Origin: Eisenbergiella porci
Lineage (GTDB): Bacteria > Bacillota > Clostridia > Lachnospirales > Lachnospiraceae
Direction: 5' to 3'
Length of the DNA stretch: 64,000 nucleotides
NCBI RefSeq assembly: GCF_009696275.1
Contig: NZ_VUMI01000002.1
Location: forward strand, 186,001 to 250,000
Below the pieces are notes generated by a model. It was not told the DNA's origin. It ran no database searches and saw only the letters and a list, made by a program, of their open reading frames with translations. This document shows positions 46,104 through 54,373 of this stretch, one piece after another. The position numbers were made by a program, and so were the translations under genes. The first letter of the stretch is position 1; the number at the start of each line of letters is the position of its first letter.

Positions 46104-46134
46104 TTGACTTTGACGCTGCGTCATAGATTACACT
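46104..46134 (+). promoter_or_regulatory. Autoregulatory MerR-type promoter
   Basis: TTGACT (46104-46109) and TACACT (46129-46134) are 19 bases apart, the long spacing used by MerR-family activators. The spacer holds the perfect dyad TGACGC-TGCGTCA-like (TGACGCTGCGTCA, 46111-46123), a fitting operator for the MerR gene 64 nt downstream. Confidence 0.75.
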
Positions 46135-46197
46135 GAACTCATTCAGAACGGAACCGGTCCCCAATGAATGAAGAAAAGGATGGATAAAGGAATGCAG

Positions 46198-46944
46198 ATG
46201 AAAATCAACGAGGCAGCGAAAATGACGGGAGTGACTATAAGGACGCTTCATTATTATGACCAGATCGGCCTTCTGCGACCGGAAACGGTAACGGATGCGG
46301 GCTACCGCCTGTACGGGGAAAAGGATATGGAACGGCTTTCCCAGATCCTGTTTTTCCGTGAACTGGATTTTCCGTTGTCACAGATTAAGGAAATGCTGGA
46401 TTCCCCTTCCTTTGACAGAAATGAGGCATTAAGGGCGCAGCATGAACTCCTGAAAAAAAAGAAGGAGCGGCTGGAACGTCTGATTGCCCTGACGGAACGA
46501 AGAATGGAAGGAGAAAAAGAGATGAGTTTTCAGGAATTTGACAGTAGCGAAATTGAACGCTGCAAGGAAAAATATGCAGAGGAAGCCAAAGAACGCTGGG
46601 GCCATACCCAGGCCTGGCAGGAGAGTAAAAAACGCACGAACGGATACAGCAACGGGGAATGGGAGGCAGTGATGAAGGAAAGCGATTCCATCATGCAGGC
46701 TTTTGCGCAGAGCAGGGAGCTTGCGCCGGAGTCTGAGGAGGTGCAGGCGCTGGTGGCAAAATGGCAGGATTTTATCAGCGCCAGATATTATACCTGTACG
46801 GATGAGATTCTGGAGGGCCTTGGACAGATGTACACAGCCGACGAACGTTTTACGGAGAACATCGACCGTTTCGGAGAAGGAACGGCAGAGCAGATGTCGA
46901 AAGCGATTGCCTTTTATGTGAGTCGCAGAAAAAACAACGGATAA
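46198..46944 (+). CDS. MerR-family regulator with TipAS-type effector domain
   Basis: The 248-residue protein has an N-terminal winged HTH (1-70; MKINEAAKMTGVTIRTLHYYDQIGLLRP), a dimerisation coiled coil (about 75-115) and a C-terminal TipAS domain (about 120-240; YTADERFTENIDRFGEGTAEQMSKAI). TipA-type proteins respond to thiopeptides or other hydrophobic toxins and activate their own promoter. ATG 46198 follows AAAGGA. No exporter gene is adjacent, so the target beyond itself is unknown. Confidence 0.88.
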   Translation: MKINEAAKMTGVTIRTLHYYDQIGLLRPETVTDAGYRLYGEKDMERLSQILFFRELDFPLSQIKEMLDSPSFDRNEALRAQHELLKKKKERLERLIALTERRMEGEKEMSFQEFDSSEIERCKEKYAEEAKERWGHTQAWQESKKRTNGYSNGEWEAVMKESDSIMQAFAQSRELAPESEEVQALVAKWQDFISARYYTCTDEILEGLGQMYTADERFTENIDRFGEGTAEQMSKAIAFYVSRRKNNG

Positions 46945-47159
46945 AAAGCCTGAAGTACAGAACGAAGCATAGATAAAGCCGCAGGATATCACCTGGCAGC
47001 TGCCCATCATCAGCATGACAATTCAGCCCGCAAATGCTTATTACTAAAGCCTGTGCGGGCTGAATTGAATAGTTAATTTCAAGAAGTTAATTTATTGCTG
47101 TTGGCAGTTCCTTATCCTGCGGCTTTGTGCTATGCTGAAGGTCAGGAGGATGAAATGCC

Positions 47160-47933
47160 ATGAAAATTGATATGAATAAGCTGGTTGCCCTGGTGAAAGG
47201 GACAAAAGGGCTGCTTACGGATAAGCAGGCGGTTTCACAGGTAACCGTAAAGGGCGTATCGGATTATGTGACCCAGGTGGATTTCCGGGTTCAGGAATAC
47301 CTGAGGGAGCAGCTTCATAAGGAATGGCCCCGGATACAGTTTATGGGTGAAGAAAAGGATAACAGTGAGATAGATTTTAACGCGGATATATGGATTCTGG
47401 ATCCGGTGGACGGGACGACGAACCTGATTCATGATTTCAGAAACAGCGCCGTATCTCTGGGACTATGCAGCCGGGGAGAAATGGTATGCGGCGTGATTTA
47501 CCAGCCCTTTTCCGATGAGGTTTTTACGGCAGTGAAGGGGGAAGGCGCTTTCCTGAACGGAGAGCCCATCCATGTCAGCCGTGCGGAAACAATGGCTGAC
47601 AGCTTGATATCCATCGGAACCACGCCCTATGAGCATGAATATGCGAATCGGAATTTTGAAATATTTAAAAAGGTGTTCCTGGACTGTCAGGATATCCGGC
47701 GGATAGGCTCCGCAGCCATCGAGCTTGCCTATGTTGCCTGCGGCCGGCTGGACGCTTTTTTTGAAATGAACCTGAAGCCCTGGGATTATGCGGCGGGGCT
47801 TCTGCTCATTGAAGAAGCGGGCGGCACGGTGACCGGTTTTCAGGGAGAAAAGCCTGTCCCCTGGAAAAAAGGAAGTATTGTGGGGAGTAACGGCCCTATC
47901 GGGCAGCTTCTTGTAGATCAATATATTAATTAA
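47160..47933 (+). CDS. Inositol monophosphatase-family phosphatase
   Basis: A 257-residue Mg-dependent sugar/inositol phosphatase. Metal-binding motifs are GEEKD (about residue 62), ILDPVDGTTN (79-88; DPVDGTT is the family signature) and the C-terminal LKPWDYAAGLLLIEEAGG. The start follows CAGGAGG. IMPase, bisphosphate nucleotidase and fructose-1,6-bisphosphatase activities occur in this family, and sequence alone does not decide. It stands alone. Confidence 0.88.
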   Translation: MKIDMNKLVALVKGTKGLLTDKQAVSQVTVKGVSDYVTQVDFRVQEYLREQLHKEWPRIQFMGEEKDNSEIDFNADIWILDPVDGTTNLIHDFRNSAVSLGLCSRGEMVCGVIYQPFSDEVFTAVKGEGAFLNGEPIHVSRAETMADSLISIGTTPYEHEYANRNFEIFKKVFLDCQDIRRIGSAAIELAYVACGRLDAFFEMNLKPWDYAAGLLLIEEAGGTVTGFQGEKPVPWKKGSIVGSNGPIGQLLVDQYIN

Positions 47934-48092
47934 CCGCTGGTGTGTAGCAAGCCAGTGTATTTAAGCCTTTGTGTTTAACAGGACGGCCTGGGAACAAGGA
48001 CAGAAGGGAGGGCACAGTATGCTGCTGATAAAATTCTTAAGCCGGTATAGCAGGCTGGGGATCCCGCTTTTTGCTTTCGGTAAAATTGACGG

Positions 48093-48121
48093 TTCACACA
48101 AGGAGAAAATACTGATATAAT
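48093..48121 (+). promoter_or_regulatory. Promoter for the SGNH hydrolase gene
   Basis: TTCACA (48093-48098) and TATAAT (48116-48121) are 17 nt apart. The leader that follows is about 185 nt long and contains GGAGG at 48264 and a small hairpin AATATCG/CGATATT near 48276-48296, just before the start codon. The rest of 47934-48092 shows nothing definite. Confidence 0.6.
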
Positions 48122-48309
48122 AGGTGCAAATTCAGACAGGGCGCCATATGACTGCGAATGCATGCAGTTGTAACAGGATAAGGCACCGGACATCAACAGA
48201 CAGTCAGAATAAGGAGGAAAATCCTCTGCTCGCCAGAGAGCTCGCATTTTGCTCCGCAAAACAAGGAGGATGGGAATATCGGGGGTCGATATTTTCCAGT
48301 GGATTTGCA

Positions 48310-49629
48310 ATGAGAAAAAAGACAAAATTTACGTTTCTGGCAGCGGCGCTCAGTGTCAGCTGCCTGTTCGCATCAAACTTAGCAAACTTAACGGCATCTG
48401 CCCAGGTGCCGCAGGCATCGGCAGAGCAGCAGGCCGCGGCGGGGCAGCAGGAGGCAGCAGCTTCACAGGCCGAGGCTTATCGTCGGGCGCAGGAAGAATA
48501 TGCGGCTCAGCTTGCCGCTTACCAGCAGGCTCTTTCGGAGCAGCAGGCCAGGGAGGCCGTAGAGGCTGCACAGGCGGAAGCGGCGGCTCAGGAAGCAGCA
48601 CGGAAGCTCCAGGAAGAAACGGCGGCCCAGTGGCAGAAGCTGCAGGAGGAAGCCGCGGCACAGATACAGAAAGCACAGGCAGAAGCGGCAGCACAGGCTG
48701 CAAAGGCACAGGAGGAAGCCGCCGCACAGGCAGCAAAGCTACAGGAAGAAGCCGCCGAGCAGGCTGCAAAGACACAGGAGGAAGCGCAGGCAGCTGCCAG
48801 ACAGCTGCAGGAGCAGGCGGATACTATGCTGGCCCAGCAGGTCCAGGCTGGTACGGTATCCAATGGAAGGCTGATTGCCGCAGGCTTGTTATCCTCACCT
48901 GCGCAGACACCGCTGAAGGGGCTGAGCGTATCCGTCCTGGGAGACAGCATTTCCACCTATCAGGGATATATTCCCGATGGCTATGCATGCTTTTACCCTG
49001 AGGCGAATAATGATGTGAAGGATGTGACACAGACCTGGTGGATGCAGGTGCTTTACAATACAGGGATGCGCCTTGCTGCAAACGGTTCCTATTCCGCAAG
49101 CACGGTTTGCGGGGATTCCAAGGATGAGCATTCCAGCGCCGGCTGCAGCGACCGCAGAATCAATGACCTGAAAGGACCTTATGGAACCTCGCCGGATATC
49201 ATTCTTGTTTATATGGGAGCAAACGATTTCTTCCGGGCGATGGAACTGGGTAAATTTGACGGAGTTCCCACAGGACGCGGTGAAAAATATTACGTTAATT
49301 TTTCGGAGGCCTATGAGCTTATGCTTCAGAAGCTCCTTCGCACCTACCCGGCCTCCCGGATTTATTGTATGACGCTCACAGAGGCCAATTCAGGGGATCA
49401 TCCCAGGGTAAATGAAAAAGGAAATACCATTGCCGACTTTAACAGCCGGATTAAGGCAATTGCCGCGGCTTATGGTATTCCTGTGATAGATGTGCACAAT
49501 TGCGGTATGGAGGTTTATGAGCTGAACCATTATACCAGCGACGGAACCCACCCAAATAAAGAAGGTTCGACAAAAATGGCGAATTATGTAACATCGGTGC
49601 TTTTGCAGAATGCCTGGTATCCTTCTTAA
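48310..49629 (+). CDS. Secreted SGNH/GDSL hydrolase with Ala/Gln-rich coiled coil
   Basis: The 439-residue protein has a signal peptide (1 to about 32, ending TASAQ). About 140 residues of Ala/Gln/Glu/Lys repeats follow (units like KAQEEAAAQAAKLQEEAA), which should form one long helix or coiled coil. The C-terminal SGNH domain has VLGDSIS (nucleophile Ser), GANDFF and TSDGTHPN (Asp and His). The coil may act as a spacer from the cell surface or bind the wall; the substrate could be an acetylated glycan or peptidoglycan. ATG 48310 lacks a close ribosome site; AAGGAGG at 48262 lies beyond a hairpin that could bring it nearer. Confidence 0.8.
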   Translation: MRKKTKFTFLAAALSVSCLFASNLANLTASAQVPQASAEQQAAAGQQEAAASQAEAYRRAQEEYAAQLAAYQQALSEQQAREAVEAAQAEAAAQEAARKLQEETAAQWQKLQEEAAAQIQKAQAEAAAQAAKAQEEAAAQAAKLQEEAAEQAAKTQEEAQAAARQLQEQADTMLAQQVQAGTVSNGRLIAAGLLSSPAQTPLKGLSVSVLGDSISTYQGYIPDGYACFYPEANNDVKDVTQTWWMQVLYNTGMRLAANGSYSASTVCGDSKDEHSSAGCSDRRINDLKGPYGTSPDIILVYMGANDFFRAMELGKFDGVPTGRGEKYYVNFSEAYELMLQKLLRTYPASRIYCMTLTEANSGDHPRVNEKGNTIADFNSRIKAIAAAYGIPVIDVHNCGMEVYELNHYTSDGTHPNKEGSTKMANYVTSVLLQNAWYPS

Positions 49630-49704
49630 GCATTGCTTTTTGAGGCACCGGCGGATACCTGTAAAACAACCGGGGCGGTACCCGTAAACAACCAGGAGGA
49701 TTGA

Positions 49705-50400
49705 ATGCTGTCAGTGCTTTGCCTGATTTTGGTTTTAATCTACCTATACAGAAATCACCTTTACAATAAGCTGGACAGAAACAAACTGTCGCACAGCTCT
49801 TATTATGATGTCACCTATGGCGGAGAACGTAAATGCAGCGGGGAGGTCCTTCGCATACTAAGGGATGTGGGCGGTTACAAGAAAATTCTTGTGAACTGGC
49901 GTTACATGGAGAACGCAGAGGCTTTTGCCGCGGATATCATCATGATACACGAGACAGGCATATACGTTGTGGAAGCCAAGGATTACCAGGGCTGGATCTC
50001 CGGTAATCCGGAGGAAGAGTACTGGGTACAGACCCTCTGCGCCAGTCAGCTGACCTCTTATAAAAACTATTTCTACAACCCTCTTCTGAAAAATGAGGCC
50101 TGCATCGTGCGCCTTCAGAAGGAGCTTCCCGACATGAAGTGGCTGCCTTATTTTTCCCTGGCAGTCTTCGGAAATTCATGTGAACTTGAAAACGCGGGAC
50201 TTTCCGATAATACGTCCAAAATTATTCTTGCCCGTCAGTTATCCTACACCATCTACGGTATGGTGCGCAGCGCCAGAAAATTCCTGGCCCCTCAGGTCAT
50301 TGATGAGATATATGACCGGCTGAGTGTCTCCGGCAAGGTGAAGTCCACCGGCGGAAGATACAGCTCCATACAGGCTGTTCCAACATGGGGACGATGGTGA
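49705..50400 (+). CDS. Membrane-anchored NERD-domain protein
   Basis: The 231-residue protein has one N-terminal membrane helix (1-16) and a NERD (nuclease-related) domain at about 40-160. The PD-(D/E)XK-like residues are visible: E47, D77 in AADIIMI and E90-x-K92 in YVVEAKDY. It starts behind CAGGAGG. NERD proteins are thought to be nucleases, but most are untested. It is monocistronic and ends at a terminator shared with tRNA-Leu. Confidence 0.85.
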   Translation: MLSVLCLILVLIYLYRNHLYNKLDRNKLSHSSYYDVTYGGERKCSGEVLRILRDVGGYKKILVNWRYMENAEAFAADIIMIHETGIYVVEAKDYQGWISGNPEEEYWVQTLCASQLTSYKNYFYNPLLKNEACIVRLQKELPDMKWLPYFSLAVFGNSCELENAGLSDNTSKIILARQLSYTIYGMVRSARKFLAPQVIDEIYDRLSVSGKVKSTGGRYSSIQAVPTWGRW

Positions 50401-50435
50401 AAAAGTTAATAGATTTATTATTCTTTAAAATTAAG

Positions 50436-50480
50436 AAAAGCTCAGTATTTACATTAATCCCTGTAAATACTGAGCTTTTT
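50436..50480. terminator. Bidirectional terminator between NERD gene and tRNA-Leu
   Basis: AAAAGCTCAGTATTTAC (50436-50452) pairs with GTAAATACTGAGCTTTT (50463-50479) around a 10-nt loop, with A and T runs at the ends. It works for the NERD gene on + and the tRNA on -. Confidence 0.9.
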
Positions 50481-50485
50481 AATAA

Positions 50486-50565
50486 TGCGGTTAACAGGAC
50501 TTGAACCTGCACGGTCTCCCACCAGAACCTAAATCTGGCGCGTCTGCCAATTCCGCCATAACCGC
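50486..50565 (-). tRNA. tRNA-Leu (anticodon TAG)
   Basis: The complement begins GCGGTTATGGCGGAATTGGC and folds as a tRNA: acceptor GCGGTTA/TAACCGC, D arm with GGC in the loop, anticodon stem CCAGA/TCTGG around TTTAGGT (anticodon TAG), a variable arm and T arm GTTCAAGTC. The sequence is about 80 nt, with a short variable arm for a leucine tRNA. The 3' CCA is not encoded and must be added. Confidence 0.93.
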
Positions 50566-50673
50566 AGCATGCAGCAAAAGATATGCTGTCACGTCCATTA
50601 TTATACCGTGAGGGTTTTCCTGTTGTCAAGATAGTTTGCAGAACAGTTAACAGAATTTCGACGGCATTTTTAA

Positions 50674-51525
50674 CTATTCCTGTTTCTTCCTATATTTAGA
50701 AGGTGATTCCCCAAAATGTTTCTTAAACAGCTTGCTGAAGTGGTAGGCGTCGTCATATCCCACGCACAGGGCAATGTCCTGTATGCTGGCATCCTTCTGC
50801 TTGTCAAGCAGAAACCGGGCCTTTTCCATCCTGATTTTGATCAGGTGGTTGATAGGGGTGTCACCGGTTTCGCTTTTGAAAATTTTGGATATGTAAAAAG
50901 GGCTCAGGTACATATTCCTGGCGATCTGATCCAGGGATATTTTTTCATTGTAGTGGCAGTTTAGGTAGTCTATGATCTGCTCTACCACGTATTTTTTGTT
51001 GGTGGATTCAAATTCATAGCCTTCTTCTATGGTGACCGGCGCAACTACCTGTTCGCGGTAGAGCAGGAGGATCATCTGGGTGACGTAGGCCTTAAGCATG
51101 AAATAGCGTCCCGGCTGGCAGCTGGTGCTTTCCGTCTTGATGAGGGAGCAGAGGCGCGACAGTGTGACGAAGGTCTTCTCGCCGGGGCGGATGAGGCATT
51201 CGTGGCCGGGGAAGAGGATCTGGTTGCGTTCCATGTCCCGGATGTGTATGTCCGTAAAGGCTACGTAGAATTCCTCCAAAGGGGCTTCTGCTGAGGAGTA
51301 GGTGCATTGGTGCTGGATGCCCGGATTAATGAGGAGCACATCGCCTTTTTTAACCGGATACCATTTTCCGCCCAACACAAAATGGCCCTCACCGGACAGG
51401 ATCAGGGCTATTTCTATGAAGTCGTGGCTGTGAAGGCGTTCCGGTTCTTTCCTGGATATCTGGCAGGTGAAGAGGAACGTGGGGTTCAGGTCCTCGTAGG
51501 TTATGTCGTATTGTATTTGGCACAT
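50674..51525 (-). CDS. AraC-family transcription regulator
   Basis: The 283-residue protein has an N-terminal cupin (about 25-100; LHSHDFIEIALILSGEGHF) and a C-terminal AraC double HTH (about 180-280; ISLDQIARNMYLSPFYISKIF and SPSKYRKKQ). It has no adjacent sugar genes; purE lies divergent, some 490 bp away across a foldback-rich gap. Its target is not evident. Confidence 0.87.
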   Translation of the reverse strand: MCQIQYDITYEDLNPTFLFTCQISRKEPERLHSHDFIEIALILSGEGHFVLGGKWYPVKKGDVLLINPGIQHQCTYSSAEAPLEEFYVAFTDIHIRDMERNQILFPGHECLIRPGEKTFVTLSRLCSLIKTESTSCQPGRYFMLKAYVTQMILLLYREQVVAPVTIEEGYEFESTNKKYVVEQIIDYLNCHYNEKISLDQIARNMYLSPFYISKIFKSETGDTPINHLIKIRMEKARFLLDKQKDASIQDIALCVGYDDAYHFSKLFKKHFGESPSKYRKKQE

Positions 51526-51658
51526 GGGTGGTGTATCAACTCCCTGGGGGTGGATTGGTGTGGTGGTGCGCAGGACGAAAGGAATGGAGGGGCAGCGTAG
51601 CTTGGGGCAAGGGCTTTAGGGCAGGGACAGAGCCTGGCACCGGGAAGCCGCAGCTTGG

Positions 51659-51772
51659 GCCGGGAAGCCCGGGGGCTTCCCGGCTTGGGGCAGTCGCCCC
51701 AACCCTGAACAGGGAAAAACTGAATGGAGAGCAGCTGAAGCTGTTCTCCATTCAGCTTTTCCCTGTTCAGGG
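51659..51772. repeat. Two adjacent foldbacks upstream of the pur operon
   Basis: GCCGGGAAGCCC/GGGCTTCCCGGC (about 51659-51684) is followed by a 70-nt near-perfect palindrome from 51703 to 51772 that begins CCCTGAACAGGG and ends CCCTGTTCAGGG, with CTGAATGGAGA pairing in the middle. No T-run follows, and nothing codes through it. The surrounding stretch 51526-51871 is otherwise GC-rich without features I recognise. Confidence 0.65.
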
Positions 51773-51871
51773 AGCTGCTCGTTGGTAACAACATTATAAT
51801 CCATTCCCCTGAAAAAAAATATAGTTTGGTTGTGAAAAGTTGAATTTTTTATTAATTCGGTTTGGTTGATG

Positions 51872-51900
51872 TTGCATATCGGGAAAAAGTTTAGTACACT
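51872..51900 (+). promoter_or_regulatory. Promoter of the purE-M-N-D operon
   Basis: TTGCAT (51872-51877) and TACACT (51895-51900) are 17 nt apart in an AT-rich stretch, 116 nt before purE. The leader shows no purine riboswitch core, so control is probably by a protein or by the G tract noted below. Confidence 0.55.
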
Positions 51901-51950
51901 GTAGGTTGAAATATTACTGGCTTGTTTTTGACTGTCTTTTGCCGAAGTGA

Positions 51951-51963
51951 GGGGGGGGGGGGG
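51951..51963 (+). repeat. G13 homopolymer in the purE leader
   Basis: Thirteen consecutive G residues, followed by a T and further G-rich sequence (GGGCCCGG, GGGGGCGG), lie 50-65 nt before the purE start. The tract may vary in length and could form an RNA or DNA quadruplex. Confidence 0.8.
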
Positions 51964-52015
51964 TGGGCCCGGCGGGGGCGGTTGAACGGGCTCATAGGAT
52001 GAAGGAGGATAACCA

Positions 52016-52522
52016 ATGGCACAGGTTGGTATTGTAATGGGAAGCGATTCCGATATGCCTGTAATGGCAAAGGCAGCTGATATTCTGGAGGAACTGGGGA
52101 TTTCTTATGAAATGAAGATCATTTCCGCCCACAGGGAGCCGGATGTTTTTTTTGAATATGCGAAGTCTGCGGAAGACAGGGGATTTAAGGTGATTATAGC
52201 AGGAGCGGGTATGGCTGCACATCTTCCTGGTATGTGTGCCGCAATTTTCCCGATGCCGGTAATTGGTATTCCCATGCATACAACTTCTCTGGGCGGCAGG
52301 GATTCCCTTTATTCTATCGTACAGATGCCCAGCGGCATTCCGGTTGCTACGGTCGCTATCAACGGCGGCGCCAACGCAGGGCTTCTGGCGGCTAAGATTC
52401 TTGCTACTTCAGATGCGGCTCTGCTTCAGAAACTGAAGGATTACTCCCAGGGTCTGAAGGAAAGCGTTCAGAAAAAGGATGCGCATCTCCAGGAAACAGG
52501 CTACAGGAATTATAATAAGTAA
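52016..52522 (+). CDS. purE: 5-(carboxyamino)imidazole ribonucleotide mutase / AIR carboxylase
   Basis: Sixth step of purine synthesis in the cytosol, placing a carboxyl on the imidazole ring. The 168-residue protein has VGIVMGSDSDMPVM at the start (nucleotide site), ISAHREPD (catalytic His) and AGMAAHLPGM. Length is normal. The start follows GAAGGAGG. It opens the pur operon; no purK is in view, so whether it is the N5-CAIR mutase or the direct carboxylase form is not settled. The 208-bp gap after it holds no evident gene. Confidence 0.95.
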   Translation: MAQVGIVMGSDSDMPVMAKAADILEELGISYEMKIISAHREPDVFFEYAKSAEDRGFKVIIAGAGMAAHLPGMCAAIFPMPVIGIPMHTTSLGGRDSLYSIVQMPSGIPVATVAINGGANAGLLAAKILATSDAALLQKLKDYSQGLKESVQKKDAHLQETGYRNYNK

Positions 52523-52730
52523 TATTAAGAAGCTGTTTTGCAGGCCCGCGGGTCTGAGTTAAGCGTAAGAAGCGGTGAACCTGAAAGCAAAAACTGCCGC
52601 CGGCAACGATTCGGCCCGGATTTTTGCATATGGCTGTCAGCAGACGGGACAGTCACAGAAATTAAAGATAAAACAGGGAATACGGCAGCTGCGCCCGGGC
52701 GCACTGGATCCGTACCCGATGGAGGATACG

Positions 52731-53756
52731 ATGGATTATAAGAACGCTGGTGTAGATATTGAAGCAGGATATAAATCGGTTGAACTGATGAAAAAATATG
52801 TGAAGGAAACCATGCGTCCGGAGGTTCTGGGCGGCCTGGGCGGTTTTTCCGGGGCTTTCTCCCTTGACAGCTTTAGGGGAATGGAAAAGCCCACACTGGT
52901 TTCCGGAACGGACGGCGTGGGAACGAAGCTGAAGCTTGCGTTTCTTCTTGATAAGCATGACACGGTTGGTATTGACTGCGTGGCTATGTGTGTGAACGAC
53001 ATTGCATGCGCGGGCGGCGAACCGTTGTTTTTCCTGGACTACATTGCATGCGGAAAGAACTATCCTGAGAAAATCGCCACTATCGTTAAAGGTGTGGCGG
53101 ATGGCTGTAAGCAGGCGGGTGCTGCCCTGATTGGCGGCGAGACTGCGGAAATGCCCGGCTTTTATCCTGAGGACGAATACGACCTTGCAGGATTTGCTGT
53201 GGGCATCGTTGATGAGAAGAAGCTGATTACCGGCGAACAGCTGAAGGCGGGAGACGTGCTGATTGGCATGGCCAGCTCCGGCGTTCACAGCAATGGTTTT
53301 TCGCTGGTGAGAAAGGTTTTTGAAATGACTAAGGAATCCCTGGAGACCTACTATGAGGAACTGGGGACAACATTGGGTGAAGCGCTGATTGCGCCCACCA
53401 AGATCTATGTGAAGGCTCTGAAGGCTGTGAAGGATGCCGGGGTTGAGATCAAAGCGTGCAGCCATATTACAGGCGGCGGCTTCTATGAGAATATTCCCCG
53501 TATGCTTCCCGACGGCGTCCGTGCCGTTGTAAGGAAGGACAGCTATGAGGTGCCTGCTATTTTCAGGCTGCTTGCTGATAAGGGAAATATTGAAGAGCAG
53601 ATGATGTACAATACATATAATATGGGTATCGGCATGGTGCTTGCAGTGGACCCGTCAGAGGTCGAAGCAGCTATGGCGGCTGTCCGTGAGGCAGGAGAGA
53701 CCCCTTATGTGATCGGTGAAGTGGAAGCCGGGGAAAAGGGAGTCGTATTATGCTGA
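52731..53756 (+). CDS. purM: Phosphoribosylformylglycinamidine cyclo-ligase (AIR synthetase)
   Basis: Fifth step of purine synthesis, ATP-dependent ring closure to AIR. The 341-residue protein has the PurM landmarks [36 protein letters not shown] and [14 protein letters not shown], and [16 protein letters not shown] 52731 follows GGAGG; an in-frame start at 52575 adds 52 residues with no homology. It overlaps purN by 7 bases. Confidence 0.95.
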   Translation: MDYKNAGVDIEAGYKSVELMKKYVKETMRPEVLGGLGGFSGAFSLDSFRGMEKPTLVSGTDGVGTKLKLAFLLDKHDTVGIDCVAMCVNDIACAGGEPLFFLDYIACGKNYPEKIATIVKGVADGCKQAGAALIGGETAEMPGFYPEDEYDLAGFAVGIVDEKKLITGEQLKAGDVLIGMASSGVHSNGFSLVRKVFEMTKESLETYYEELGTTLGEALIAPTKIYVKALKAVKDAGVEIKACSHITGGGFYENIPRMLPDGVRAVVRKDSYEVPAIFRLLADKGNIEEQMMYNTYNMGIGMVLAVDPSEVEAAMAAVREAGETPYVIGEVEAGEKGVVLC

Positions 53757-54373
53757 GAATTCTGGTGTGCGTATCCGGCGGAGGTACCAATCTGCAGGCT
53801 GTTATTGATGCCATTGGCAGCGGCAGCCTGACCAATACGGAAATCATAGGTGCCATCAGCAACAATAAGAATGCATATGCGCTGACCCGGGCGGAGCAGA
53901 ACGGAATTGATGCCGTCTGCGTCTCTCCGAAGGATTTTTCGGATCGTGAGGCCTTTAACCGGGCATTTCTGGAAAAGGTCAATGAATACCATCCGGATTT
54001 AATCGTTCTTGCAGGCTTTCTGGTTGCCATACCGGCGGCCATGATAGAAAGCTACCGTAACCGTATAATCAATATCCATCCCTCCCTGATCCCGTCGTTC
54101 TGCGGCGTGGGCTTCTATGGGCTGAAGGTGCATGAAGCTGCATTGGCGAGGGGAGTGAAGGTGACCGGGGCGACCGTTCACTTTGTGGATGAAGGAACGG
54201 ATACCGGCCCGATAATCCTGCAGAAGAGCGTTCAGGTGCACCAGGACGATACACCGAAGACGCTTCAGCAGCGTGTGATGGAGGAAGCCGAATGGCAGCT
54301 TCTGCCTCAGGCGATTGATATGATTGCCAACGGCAGAATTAGTGTGGAAGACGGAAAGGTGAGATACAAATGA
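53750..54373 (+). CDS. purN: Phosphoribosylglycinamide formyltransferase
   Basis: Third step of purine synthesis; moves the formyl group from 10-formyl-THF to GAR. The 207-residue protein has [17 protein letters not shown] (phosphate loop) and [11 protein letters not shown] with catalytic Asn and His; [10 protein letters not shown] supplies the catalytic Asp. It overlaps purM by 7 bases and purD by 4, so translation is coupled. Confidence 0.95.
   Translation: MLRILVCVSGGGTNLQAVIDAIGSGSLTNTEIIGAISNNKNAYALTRAEQNGIDAVCVSPKDFSDREAFNRAFLEKVNEYHPDLIVLAGFLVAIPAAMIESYRNRIINIHPSLIPSFCGVGFYGLKVHEAALARGVKVTGATVHFVDEGTDTGPIILQKSVQVHQDDTPKTLQQRVMEEAEWQLLPQAIDMIANGRISVEDGKVRYK

Noticed and set aside
48249-49001. 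Gly/Arg-rich 250-codon + strand frame
   Set aside because: It is an off-frame reading of the Ala/Gln-rich coiled-coil region of the SGNH hydrolase.
51901-52015. Purine riboswitch in the purE leader
   Set aside because: I find no conserved purine aptamer core or terminator/antiterminator pair; the leader is short and dominated by the G tract.
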